Below, one piece after another: positions 47,025-59,117 of a DNA stretch of 64,000 bases. Position numbers and translations under genes: made by a program. This DNA is from Allantophomopsis cytisporea (lineage: Eukaryota; Ascomycota; Leotiomycetes; Phacidiales; Phacidiaceae), in the NCBI GenBank assembly GCA_024752435.1, contig CP103036.1:558001-622000 (forward strand), read 5' to 3'. Position 1 is the first letter of the stretch. Each line of letters begins with the position of its first letter. Under the pieces are notes generated by a model that had not been told where the DNA came from, searched no databases, and was given only the letters and a program-made list of their open reading frames with translations.

Positions 47025-48358
47025 CTAACTCGTCTGGTAGATAGAAAAGTTTCCAAACTCCCAGTACGCAGTATCGAAAGCCGTAGCATTCGCAGCAGCG
47101 TAAGCGGTGCAGGTACTTGGGCAAGAGTCGGTATCGGAGTAGATGGACGTAGTACCAGCCCAATCACCACAGAGAGTGATATCGATGATGATAGACTGAT
47201 TCTTGAAATGACTCCCAATATCACAATGCGTACTTGGGAAATCAGCGAGAGCCTCACCCCAACCAGATGGGTCAGGAGCCTGGTCCGTGACGTCGTCTGG
47301 GATGCTATCCCTGGCGAACTGCCACATGCGAATTCCAGCAGAGCGTAACTCCACGGCCATGATTCCACCGCCGTTGTCATTGAACTTCTTGCCGAAGGAC
47401 GCGGGCTCGCCCCGTACACCGCAGCCAGCGTTGTCGTTGGTTCCGTTGTAGCAGTTGCTGGCCAACACATCACCCGTCTCCTTGCGTTTGACGTTCATCT
47501 TGCAGTCATCGGTCGTATGCAGCGTCATCTGGTTGCCGGAGGTTGCATTGTTGACGGATTCCATTACATCGATCTCACCGTTCGTTGGCCAGTTGTCAAC
47601 GTCTGAGAGCCAGAGTGCAGGCCAGGTTGCGCAGCCGTAGGGAGTGTGAAGGACGTCGAAGATGAAGAGTCCTGTGTCCCAGGACTTTTGGGAGGTTACG
47701 CGCACCGAGTATCGCCCATTAGAGGCGTCGGCTCTGGGCATTAGCATCATGCCGCCTTGCTGTTGGCCTGATTGACCTGATTGGCCATATCCATTGGAGG
47801 ATGAAGAGGAGGAGGAGGAGGATGATGATGATACTGATGTGGTAGTTGAGCTAGAGTTATCGACTCTCAGGAATGCCGATGTAGATCCGGCGTAGGTAAG
47901 ATTCTTGAGTGTGTTAGAGGCTTGAATCACCATCAATATCTTCGAGGGACTTACAAGAGTGGCAGCCTCTGTCGAGTCAACATAAATAACGAATCCATTT
48001 GTTGGATCAGTGTCGGTAAAGTAATCAAAATTATCAAAGAACGAATCTGTAGTGAATTGATCCACAAGTGAATAATCAAGCTTGGAATAACTGGGGTATT
48101 TTTCTCTGCATGCGTTGTTAATATTTTACCACGATATCAAGAGTAGCTTATAGCAACGTACTTCTTCTCCACCTCGACCACCACAACGATGATGATGATA
48201 ACAGCGATACAAGCTGCAACTCCCAGAGCAATCAATCGTTTCCAGCTCCATTGTCGTACATCCCACCAATGCGGAGCCAGGGTACCTGGCTTATCGGTCT
48301 GATAGGCCGGCGGCGCTTTCGTTCTGTTTCCCATATCTTCTAAAGTCTGGAATGACAT
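47025..48358 (-). CDS. membrane-anchored GH16 endo-beta-1,3(4)-glucanase, 408 aa
   Basis: Three exons: 48358-48162, 48105-47955 and 47903-47025, GT-AG. The second intron is open in frame, so an unspliced reading would insert about 17 extra residues. The N-terminal 41 residues are followed by one hydrophobic helix at about 42-61 (Ile/Val-rich) and then the catalytic region, giving a type II membrane protein with an outside enzyme. The GH16 catalytic motif GEIDVMES is present with Glu226, Asp228 and Glu231 as nucleophile, helper and acid/base. A Ser-rich run followed by a Gln/Gly-rich run interrupts the fold at about 135-165 as a lineage-specific loop. Several Asn-X-Ser/Thr sites occur. Such enzymes remodel or degrade beta-glucan in the cell wall. 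Confidence 0.9.
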
Positions 48359-49562
48359 ATTCCAAGATCAAGTATGACGGACGCGGGTTGTGACAGTAGC
48401 TTTATAGGAATTGAATGATGTCTCGGTAGAAGTCCGCAGCTTCGAAGGGGTTGAATTTGAGTTTGTTGAGTTGTGGACAGGATGGAGTGTAAGACTGATT
48501 GCCAAGATAGGTCGGTATACGATGGATGGATGGATAATCAACATGTGGATTGCCCCTCCCGTAAATACTTTTTATCGCTCTTCCTTTCCTGCACAGTCTA
48601 CTGGGAACATGCAGGGTCAATTTTCATGCAAGCAGGATAAGTGTACGCACTAGAGCGGAGAATAAACAGTCTACACATATCGTCAGCCTCTAAGATTGGA
48701 CGAGGCGCAAGGAGGAGAGAGGTGGGCGTGGAGAGTTACGAATTGGATTGAAGATGGAAGCAGATGATGTGGAGGAGACTGAATTGTATGTAGGTAATTA
48801 CAGGGTTTACATTGGGAATGGATGATAAGGGTTGAGATCAGAGAAGTGAGAGGTGTCGTGGTGTATAGGCAGGGAATCTGGTGTTGTCGGGCATGTCTGG
48901 TATGTATGGGATGTATGGTATGCGTTGGAGTGCCAATAATGAAATCATGAAGGAATTTGGGGAAGATTTCTATGGTCGGTAAGTGTTTATTGATGCTTGT
49001 TGATGCTTGTTGATGTTTATTGTCCGTGCTACAGTACTGTAGCTGTGGCATATACTACTACTCGCTCTACTCTACCCAACGACTGCGGCTGGTATGCAAC
49101 GCGCGTTGAGCTTCCCTGGCTTCCCTGGCTTCCCACGTCTTCCTCCCTTATGTCTATCATCGTCCGGCACTATTATGGAGTGGAACGCAATCCCGCAGTC
49201 ATATCCTGAATCTATTATGTATCTATCCTGCCTCTGTGTGCCGCTCTTGGAGATGGTATACAATTTAGCAGGAAATCAAGATTCCAATCGGGATGAACTA
49301 CCTACCTTACGCAGTACGTGGTGTATCTGCCGAAAAAGGAGTGGAATGAATCTTCATGGGGACGCACAGTAGCTTCCTTCAGCCTCTCTTGTTAGGATGG
49401 ACTACCTACGCGTATGTGTGGATACTGCTGTCTGTACCTTACCTTTACCGTATTCAACCTTCATCTACTTTACGTACCGTACCTTCAGTTCAAGTGAACA
49501 AGATAAGGTCATAAGATGACGGAAATACAAAAGCAATGTGAGAACACCAGAGCCTTTTCATG

Positions 49563-49605
49563 ATTTCTTCATAATTTCTTCATAATTTCTTCATAATTTC
49601 TTCAC
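49563..49605 (+). repeat. 11-bp tandem repeat, about 4 copies
   Basis: ATTTCTTCATA is repeated three times exactly and a fourth time with a changed end. Confidence 0.9.
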
Positions 49606-49951
49606 GATGACTTATCAGAATTCCAGTATAGTACTTTTGAGGTTGTGGCGGTGGACTCTACAAGACATGTCCCACTCATTCATTGTACCTGTTCATCGTA
49701 TCATCATCGTCTATCATTGAATTCACTACAGCGCGACCGACCGTTAATTCTCCATGATACCAAGCCTCACCACACCGCATGTATGTATGTACATATGTAC
49801 GTATGGATTTACATATGTATACATATACATCCTTGAATGAAATATCCGATCGACATTCTAAGAAAAGAAACAAGCTTTAGTTGGTTGAGAACCAACGGAG
49901 AGGACCCAACGTCTGCACGAGGAAGCAACATAGAAAAGTCTGGGACGGATG

Positions 49952-49991
<40 letters not shown>
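49952..49991 (+). repeat. (GATA)n microsatellite, about 10 copies
   Basis: Uninterrupted GATA tetranucleotides. GATA-factor sites are possible but not implied. Confidence 0.92.
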
Positions 49992-51448
49992 TTATTAGCA
50001 ATTGAAGTACATCAAACTTGCCATACCCCGTTGATCTGATGTGCAAACGCTAGGACTCACTCATATGCAAAGACCCGATAGGTAGATACATATGTACATA
50101 CAAGAATCAAGATGCGACTACTAGCATACCTGATATATAATTATGGAACTCATTCAGGGGAATGACATAGGTGATAAACCCTTCGAAACGGTGTAACCAA
50201 AGATCCCATCCCAATCAAGAAATAAACTCAAAAGAGAATCCCAATGTTATGTCATAACCATCAACAACAACTTCTCATTTGAAAAGCAAGCAAGCAAGCA
50301 TAATTACGTCTATATCAAAATCCATCCCTCGCCATAACAACAACCATTCACTCCAACCCCGAAGCCGAGTCTCCAAGTATCAAAAGCACCTCACAACCAA
50401 CCTCGCATATCTCAACAAATCACCATCAAGCAAAACCAATCCCCCCTCCCCCAAAAAACAAGCTTCAAAATCCCCCACTAGACCCTCCATCCAAGTCTAC
50501 AATTAGAATGTGAATACGCAACTGTATAGCCAAGCAGAGCCTCCCAGTCGTGTAGCTACTACTGTGTATATGAATACATATTTACATACCAACACCATTT
50601 CGTTTCAACATTGTGCAGTGGCAGCCTCCCAGCGCCCTCGCCTGGACCAGCCTTACGACTTCGCAGCGGCTGCGCACCAAGCTAGCCACGCGTCCGCCCG
50701 CGAAACCCACCCTGCCGTGCCCTGCCGTGCCCGTGAATTACGACGCACGGCTCCGCTTCCACGAGCGGTTTCTTGGGATGCATAACGAGGCTTGGGGCTA
50801 GGTTTGCATGATTTTGCAAGATTGAAATTTCTGGATTTTTTGGATTTTTTTCTTTCTCGGAGGAGAGTTGGGAAGTGGGATGGGGAGGTTTGGGTGATGG
50901 CGTGGGAGGGATGGGGTGAGGTGAGGTGAGGATTTGAGGTGGTTTGTTTGGTGAGGGGTTGACTTTTTGAAAGGGGTTTGCATTGGGGATTGATCTTGGG
51001 TGGCTTGGAGAGGCGTATCGTGCAGGTTATGGAGAATGATATCTATCACCAAGGTGAGATTGAAGAGTGGGCTAGGTGCCAACTATTGTGTAAGGATGTT
51101 CGTGGCTACGCAGCTATGCAGATGACTTTCAAGTGAAATGAGTGGAAGACGATTGAATGGGGACAACCCCTTGGAGATGGATTATCACTTGGAAGGACCA
51201 GAAGCCAGACTGCAGGGTAGCAGCAGCAAAACGAACTCATGAGATGGCACCAAGTGATGAAGCTTATATTCAAATGACAGTAAAATGGAGCAGAAGGGCC
51301 ATCCGCCCCGTTAAACTTTTCCCAAATGCAACACAGTTATACAACTCCGCAATCGCCAATAATCCGAGCTTCGTAACAAGACACCACAGCCCAATTTCCC
51401 TCAGGATGATCATCCCATTAAGCACACAGCACACACGTCTAGTCTATG

Positions 51449-54246
51449 CTAATCCAGTCCAATCCACTCAAGGTCGTCCTCATCCCCGTCCTCGCTCATC
51501 TCAACCTCCGCAACCTCACCATTAGCAATAGCCTTCTGGCCCACAAGCTCATCCGCCACCACAGTTGGCTGGCTGAGAAGGTAGTCGAGCATGTAGACGT
51601 TCTCGTCAGCGAGGCGTCGCAGCTCATCTCTAATCTTGCCTACGGCGCGACTGACAATGCGCAATTCCGCTTCGACGCTGCCGCGGTTGTCCGCTACCCA
51701 CTGGCCGTGCGAGCTAGTGATGGCCTTCACCCAGAGCAAGCAGAACTCCAAATGCGGCGATTCTTCCGTCTGCATGGCTACGAAGCGTAGCAGGCGGGGG
51801 ATGTATACTATGGGCAGCTCGGCAACTACCAAGTCGATGTTGTTGTGTGGGATGCCCTCGAATACTTGGCGCAATAAGGGGGCTTCGTTTAGGCGGAAGG
51901 ACATGACGAGAGCTTTGAGGTAGTCTTTCTCTTTGTGGAGGACATGGAGTGTCGAGGCAGGGGTGACGGTTACGTCGAGGTCAAAGGGGTCGAATAGAGG
52001 GGTTGTGTCAAGACTGTAAATGAGAAGACCCTCTGTGGATGCAGCGCAGAAGGATCTTCCTGTTGGTGCAAAGGCGACGCCACTTACTCTTACTTCTGGC
52101 ATCTTTTTTCTTGCTGAAGGATCTCCTCCGCGAGTAGAGCCAGGAAGAGATTTATCAATTCGGTCCTCCAGATCAGAAGCTTCACCGGCATCGTCGATGA
52201 GACCTTCTGGACCAGCCTCGGTCATCAGCTTGCTATTGAGGAACTCTTGGGTTCCTGATAGACTGAGATTCACACTGACGGTGAACTTCTTCAAGAGTAC
52301 TAAAGACGAAACAGAGTAGAGGCAAATGTACTTGCTGTTACCACCGGCAAGCACGCAACTTCCATCTGCGCTGTATTTTATGGTTGCAAAGCTCTTTGTA
52401 CCTGCAGCGTTCGCTGCTGTGCGGCGATCAGTGATCTTACGACCTCCAGAAACATCTCTGCGACCATCAACCCCTGACTGCTGCTCAGCTTCCGAAACAG
52501 ACCAGAAGGTGAGTTGTCCATCAAGTGTAGATACTGCGAGCTGTAAAGAGTCAGGTCGGAAAGCAACGTCAAGAACGTCTGCTTGTAATTGAAGTGGTTC
52601 GCTGGTTTGTGTACGACTGAAAATAGACCAGATTCGGACAGTGTGATCCCAACTACCACTGACAACAACTCCACCGTTTGGTGCGAATGCAAGAGATGAA
52701 ACAGGGCCCTCATGTCCGGAGAGCTGGTCAAGGAGTTGGCCAGTTTGGACAGACCAGATATGAATATCAAATGAATCCAATGAGCCAGCACAGACGACTT
52801 CTCCACTTGGATCCACGGCTAATGAAGAGAACGAAAGTCGTGTTGGCGCAGTAAAGGTTCTGAAGTTTCGGTATCTGACGAGATCCCATGCTCTTATGGA
52901 ACCGTCCAAACTTGATGTAAACAGCACATTGCCCTTCTTTGCAAACTCGCAAGCCGTGACGCCACTCGTATGTTCTGTAAATGTGACAATACAGAATCCA
53001 GTATTAACGTCCCATACTTTAATCTTTCCATCATCCGCTGTGGTAATAATCTTCTGGCCATCAGGAGAGTAGACCAAAGCATTCATAGAATCGAAATGTC
53101 CTTGTTGCTTCAAAATATAAGACTCTGACTGCCATTCCCAAACCAAAAGTTGACCTAGTTTGGAAGCACCAAAAGCAAGCCACTCGCCTGATTTGTTGAT
53201 TGTGACGAAGTCGATATCGTTTTGTGAAATACTGAGAGTGTGGATCATGTTGAATTCGGGCATCTCGTATAGTCCAAAGACTCCGTTGGAGAAACCTGCG
53301 ACCAGAAGATTCGACTCGGCGTGATAAGATACACAGTTGACCTTTGCATTGTTCTGCATGAAGAAATGTTTCTCAACAATTCTCCAGCGCATGTGGGTAT
53401 CGTTGTCGGTATCCTCCATTTCCTCATCGCTTTCTGGCTCAGGCGCATTGGGGTTTCGAGTGTAAGCCCACTGGAAACATGCACCATCCTTACTAACAGT
53501 GTAGATGGTCTCTTGGTCTTTCGAGAACCAGGCCCCAAGAACACCCTCCCTATGCCCGGCCAAAGTTGTAGGTGTAAATCCTTCGTCGTTGTTTAAGCTC
53601 CATATGCGTGCTGTCAAGTCCTTTGCGGCACTTATGAAGAATCGTGAGTCGCTTGACCACTCAATACTCTGAACTGTATCGTAATGACCTGCGTGGGAAT
53701 GATGGCGCACGAATGGCGCAAATTCGAGTTCTCCGTCTGCATTCGTGTCAGGTGTTGAAGGAGTGTGCCAAACTTCAATGTGTCGTCCTACTCCAACAGC
53801 AAAATGACGACCGGATGGCGAGAACGAAAGGGCGGTTACGGGTGCTTTGAAGGAGAAATGGTGAAGTGCGATTCTTCGAGGGACATTCGTCAAGATCGCT
53901 TTGCCTTCTTCGTCGACTGAGAGCAATAGATTACCCCGCGGTGTCAATCCTATTCTTGCTATGTTTTTTCGATGCGCAAATGGAAGGGTATATGATTTAT
54001 TACTGAGGAAAGTCAGCAAAGATATATCAGGGTTTCCTAAGGTGAAAAATACTTGACAAGATCGAAGACCGAGACTCGATTGCCTACTGGTGAGAAGAGG
54101 CAAGTTCCATCTGGACTGAACAGCAGGTTTCCCTGACTGTAAACAGTACCCAAAAGGTTAGAAAACTATGAGAACAAATATTAGTGTTGGCCATAGTTAT
54201 AAGAACGTTATGGCATGAGGTTGCGCACCTTGAACTCTGTCTTCAT
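51449..54246 (-). CDS. PWP2: PWP2, U3 snoRNP WD-repeat protein, 894 aa
   Basis: Three exons: 54246-54229 (six codons), 54165-54053 and 54002-51449, GT-AG. The N-terminus MKTEFKFSNLLGTVY and the NNKSYTLPF...NIARIGLTPRG block match Pwp2 orthologues closely. About 14 WD-type repeats form two beta-propellers; clear ones include AAKDLTARIWSLN, TADDGKIKVWDVN and SGSWDHTVRIWSI. The C-terminal 150 residues are the Utp12 helical domain (DYLKALVMSFRLNE, LLRFVAMQTEESPHLEFCLLW). Pwp2 is a core of the UTP-B subcomplex that assembles the small-subunit processome on pre-rRNA in the nucleolus and is essential in yeast. It is an acidic-tailed protein like its homologues (EMSEDGDEDDLEW). It is head-to-head with the septin gene. 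Confidence 0.96.
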
Positions 54247-54685
54247 TATCACCGCTGCAGTTGCATTGTTTAACTGCACTCAATAATTCTACCTCTCAAA
54301 AAAACCCAAGATACCAAAACTTATCTCGGATCATCTAGCAAAGGTTAATCCGCTCCGGAGCTCCAGATCCACTAATCCCGATCCAAAGTAGCCAAATCTG
54401 GAGTCTCGCTTGAGTGTGGCTACCAGTTGGGGTCTGTTGCAGTGCGTTGAGTGGCTCCTCAAGGAAAGGGGAGCGTACCAGTAACTCCTACGCCAAATTG
54501 AAGGTCCCCTGAGGCACGAGCTTCGATCGGGACATTCACATCGACACCTCTCATTCCACGTTGAACTATACCTTACTTACACGTCCATATCACGACCAAC
54601 TCGCGACATCAAGTCTTCTTCTTCTCAAGATACCCTCTTTTCACTAATACTGCCCGACGGCTTCATTTCATAAACAATACCCACA
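54247..54685. promoter_or_regulatory. shared divergent promoter, PWP2 / CDC12 septin
   Basis: 439 bp between opposite ATGs. The septin-proximal half is C/T-rich, as usual for strongly expressed fungal genes. Confidence 0.6.
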
Positions 54686-56001
54686 ATGGCACCACCAGCC
54701 TCCGACAACGCATCGCCAATTGGTATCGCGAACCTGCCAAACCAGCGACACAAGATTGTTGCAAAGAGAGGAGCTGCCTTTACTATTATGGTCAGCATTA
54801 CGCTGTACACAATCGCTTTCGCATTCTAACAATTATCCAGGTAGCTGGTGAATCCGGGCTTGGAAAGACCACCTTCATTAACACCCTTTTCTCTACCACC
54901 ATTAAGAACTACGCCGACCACAAGCGACGACACGCCAAGCAGGTCGACAAGACCGTCGAAATCGAGATCACCAAGGCCGAGTTGGAAGAGAAGTTCTTCA
55001 AGGGTATGATTCATCTGCGCGCAACATTTCATAATAATATAATACTGATGCTCCGTAGTTCGCCTTACTGTCATTGACACCCCTGGCTTCGGCGACTATG
55101 TCAACAACCGCGACTCCTGGATGCCAATCATCGAATTCCTTGACGACCAGCATGAGTCCTACATGTTGCAGGAGCAGCAACCCCGCCGTTCCGACAAGAT
55201 CGATTTGAGAGTCCACGCCTGCCTTTACTTCATCAGACCAACTGGACACACCCTCAAGCCACTCGATATTGAGGTTATGAAGAGATTGAGCTCCAGAGTC
55301 AACTTGATTCCAGTTGTCGCCAAGGCTGATACACTCAGCCCAAGCGATCTCAAGCGTTTCAAGCAGAGAGTATGTAGAAGAAATGCGCAAGCTCTAAATA
55401 GACTAGACTAATCTATTATTAGGTCCAAGCAGTGATTGAAGCACAAGGCATCAAGATCTACACCCCACCAGTCGAGGAAGACGATGAGGCTGCCGCCCAG
55501 CACGCTCGCAGCCTCATGGCCGCTATGCCATTCGCTGTTATCGGTTCCGAGAAGGATGTTAAGACCACCGATGGTCGCATCGTTAAGGGTCGCCAATATG
55601 CCTGGGGTGTCGCCGAAGTTGAGAACGAAGACCACTGTGACTTCAAGAAACTTCGCTCTATTCTCATCCGCACCCACATGCTCGACCTCATTCACACCAC
55701 CGAGGAAGCACACTACGAGGCTTACCGTGCCCAACAGATGGAGACTAGAAAGTTCGGCGAGGCCAGACCAAGAAAGCTCGACAACCCAAAGTTCAAGGAG
55801 GAGGAAGAGAGTCTTCGCAAGCGCTTCACCGAGCAAGTCAAGATCGAGGAGCACCGTTTCAGACAATGGGAGCAGAAGCTCATTTCCGAGAGAGATCGTC
55901 TCAACAAGGATTTGGAAAGCACACACGCCGCTATCAAGCAGCTCGAGGGAGAGCTGGAGCAGATGCAAGGAACTGCTGTTCGATCTCACGGCCGTCGTTA
56001 A
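54686..56001 (+). CDS. CDC12: septin, Cdc12/AspC type, 385 aa
   Basis: Four exons: 54686-54790, 54841-55003, 55059-55369 and 55423-56001, GT-AG, no frame break. The product is a GTP-binding septin of the hetero-oligomeric filaments at septa, hyphal tips and appressoria. The P-loop GESGLGKT lies at residues 38-45, followed by switch II DTPGFGD and the G4 motif AKAD. The septin unique element (WGVAEVENEDHCDFKKLR) precedes a C-terminal coiled coil of Glu/Arg/Gln-rich heptads. The leader IGIANLPNQRHKIV with no long N-terminal extension places it with yeast Cdc12 (AspC in Aspergillus) rather than Cdc3, Cdc10 or Cdc11. The gene is convergent with the downstream kinase (283 bp apart). Confidence 0.95.
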
Positions 56002-56284
56002 ATTCTTCGCAATTTGGAGTACAGATGTGTCATACGGATGGAAAAGCGCGATGGGTGTTTGAGTTGCGAGCGGGCCACTGCAACAAGTTCTTCGAAATTT
56101 CTTCTTCGTGGTCGATTTTTTGTGAGGCATTGCATGTTTATGTGCTTTCCTCAGTGTTAATTAGCTAGTTTAGCCACGATGTAATTCATGTTCTTTTTAC
56201 TACATATGTGCTATTGCCAAACTTATATAATATCTACTTGAGGAATTCCATGGGTATCACTAGATCCGCCAACTCCAAAGCTTA

Positions 56285-57657
56285 TCAAACGGCATCCATA
56301 CTGGCCCGCGTGTTCACCTGTTCATTTTTGTTCCCCAGCTTTGATATCTGTAGGAATGCGTCCACTCCGTATCCTTCCAAGCTATGCACTTCCAGGCTTC
56401 CAGCCCAATACTCTGCATAAACCCGAGCCATTGGCAACCCCATGCCCAGGCGTAGGTTTGGAGGTCTACTCGTCATACTTGTCAACGAGCTCGTTCGCGC
56501 ATCATACGACTCTGGAACCTTCAATTCCTGCATTGTAGCCGCCATCTTTGGCACCATCTGCAAATTCTCCAGTCGCTTCTGACTCCGCGGCCCCTTCGAG
56601 AAACTCCACAGGTACGGCAAGATATCATGCGGTATCCCGCCGCCTTGATCTGATACCCGGATGATAACGTGCTGCGGTGCCTCACAGATTGTCACTTCTA
56701 TCGGAGGTGGAGCCCCATCGCCCGGCTTCTGTCGTTCCACAACTGCTTGTACTGAGTTCCGCAGGATTTCACCAATGATATACTCCAGGTGGCTCAGTAT
56801 ATATGGGAATGTAGCATCCAGATGCCCCGCCAGCTTGAGCTGCGGCAGTACAGCTGACGGCCCATAACCCGTCTCTGCCAGCGAGAATATCTCTTTCGCA
56901 CACCGCCCTACTACCTCCGACGCATTGCACTTCAGGAACACCTCGCCCACGAAATCCGCAGGCCCGTCTGGTGCTGGCGTTGCGTCGGGAAAGTGCCAGG
57001 GTGAATTGAAGGTCTCTGTTAGAGCGAGGTGTTGTTCGGCGATGACCCGGCGGGAGATTCTCTTGGTTGCGTCAGTCACTGGGCTTTGATAGTGGGTTGG
57101 CTGGCCGGAGTACATACTGCTCGCAACAGCGTGTTCATGAACCTGTCCATGGCCTCTGGCACCATCAATCCCTGTGTCTCAAGCACACCCATCGCCAGCC
57201 TCGGTATGACGGTCAGATGCTCTTCAAGCGTCTGGCTTATCTTCTTGCAGAAACGCTCATTGTCCTCTATGGTCTTGATCTCGCGCACCCTCCGAAGGCT
57301 CTCGAAGGCCCGGTAGTATAACTCGTATACATGGCTGATATGTGGATTCGTCACCACTACATATGGCAATGTCTGCATATCTCGAATTCGGTGGGCCAGT
57401 CTCACGGGCAGCTCACTGCGCACATAGTTTGCGGAGCTGATGAGTCGTGACTCGGTCAGCGTGCGCCCGAAGTACATGAGCTGCCGTAGAGATATTGGCC
57501 GTGCTTCGACTGAGACGTATTCATCGAGCACCGAGGCTGGTCGCCATGGTGGCATCGTGCTCTGGCTTCGCTGGGGCAGGGAGGTGGTCGCACGACACTT
57601 CGATGCGGCCCTCAACCGCACGCTGTGGAGGGCGTTGTGCGAATAGATTCGCAGCAT
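56285..57657 (-). CDS. mitochondrial dehydrogenase kinase (PDK/BCKDK family), 438 aa
   Basis: Two exons: 57657-57118 and 57061-56285, GT-AG, phase 0; the join restores the family motif LLRARISRRVIAEQHLAL. I start at ATG 57657. The open frame reaches 57708 but without an ATG. The first 50 residues are Arg/Ser-rich, a mitochondrial presequence. The N-terminal four-helix bundle (RPISLRQLMYFG, ELPVRLAHRIRDM) is followed by a GHKL ATP-binding domain. Its N-box is EILRNSVQAVVE, its G1 box DQGGGIP and its G2 box GMGLPMARVYAEYWAG. These Ser kinases switch off pyruvate or branched-chain 2-oxoacid dehydrogenase in the matrix. Which of the two complexes is the target, and so PKP1 or PKP2 identity, cannot be decided here. 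Confidence 0.93.
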
Positions 57658-59117
57658 GCCGGCGATTCCATGCGTTGAGATGGGAATGATAGTTGGAAAT
57701 ATACGCACGTGTAAAAGGAGGTTCGTGGTGCAGATAAGGAGTAGGTGCCTTTCACATTTTATAGTTTATAACGCGGGGTAGTGAGTGGGTTGGAAGGACT
57801 TTTGTTCGTGTCAGTGTTACCCATTTAGAGACATTTGAGGTTCGCTATGTCGAGAGTCGCATGTCAAGCCCACGTTACAAAGTTAGTTTCCGCCATGGCA
57901 TGGCTACATATATGCATGTGATGGCGAACAGGACATCTCCTTTTTACCTTTGGCGTTTTGCATAGGGAGGGGGAGTCAAGGCTACATTCGTGGACCTGAT
58001 GCAAGTTGCGACGTATAAACAGCCTATTCTCTCTCCTACATCATTCCGGGATTTCTTTTGCGGGTTTGACGTTGCATCGACGGCTGATTGCTCATTCGGT
58101 TGTTCTGCATGTACTGACTTACATACCTTTGTACGCCGGCACTCATGATAACACTTGTCCTTCAGTTGAGAGGGAAGAGCTCATGCAATCCAAGGACGGT
58201 GGTATCTCTTGAGTCGGCCGTAGAATAGGTAGGTGGTAACATGGTACCCTTCATACGGGTTTCTATCATGATGTGGATATGATGTACGAAATAAATAACT
58301 TCCAACTGTCGTAAACACCAACAAGAACTAGACAAATGGGCATTTAAATAGAAGTAATCCAACAGTGTAGAACTTATTATTGAGTTCCTTTGTACAATAT
58401 ATACTACCACTATCCTTTTATTTATAAAAAATCCACGTCCAAATGTGTATGATGTATTATTATGCGATATGATTACATACTCACTCTCTCATCAGATCCG
58501 GATTGCCTGCCATAGTATTGCTTGCCTCTGTGCTGAGCCACGCCGATGTGCCGCACCCCCGTGCCCCCGTGCAAACAAGCTATCAGTGCAACATAATAAG
58601 CATTCTCTTAAGCAAGAATACATATTAAACCGCGGCTGTGAATGGTGACAACCCTATATCTTACTCCCTGCTTAACTCAACCTGTGTTCTTGGACAAAGA
58701 AGAGTCCTTTGTGATTAATTATTCCTCAAAGATACATAGATGATTTAATTCTAGAAAGTGGATATATTTCGTTGTCTGATGGTGAGATAAAACCTGCTGC
58801 AGCACCTCTACTCTAACGACTAAGCTCGGTATAAGCATAAGCACAGCTTCAAACCCAAGGCGGGACGTCATTAACCTTACGATTCGGCAGTACGTAGTAG
58901 CGAAACCTCGACCAGAAAACAATACTCTCTTTCCGAACGAACCAGCCTCAAAATCGCAATCGCGACCACCTAACTACCCCCCCTGTCATCTTGCTGAGCT
59001 CGCAGCACCTTCGTCATATCCTTTTACAGAGCTCCTCTCTTCCGCTGAAAGGAAAGCGCGCCCAGCGTCGCCATCCTCTATACCAAGCCGCTTCCTGATC
59101 AACGTAGCTTGCTCACA
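57658..59117. promoter_or_regulatory. divergent intergenic region, kinase / deubiquitinase
   Basis: 1.46 kb between opposite start codons. The last 150 bp before the USP7-type start are C/T-rich with no ATG in frame, consistent with a leader. The rest holds only short chance ORFs. Confidence 0.5.

Larger units (their letters stand above)
48359..51448. other. 3.1 kb intergenic region
   Basis: Contains repeats listed separately and an unusual GC-rich patch at about 50,625-50,800. Across that patch two plus-strand frames are open (ATG at 50570, stop 50783-50785; and another to 50801), possibly a short or partial gene. No domain was seen. Flanking DNA is poor in coding signals. Confidence 0.4.

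Noticed and set aside
55408..56130. 240-codon minus-strand ORF
   Set aside because: Antisense to the septin coiled coil, composition follows from that gene.
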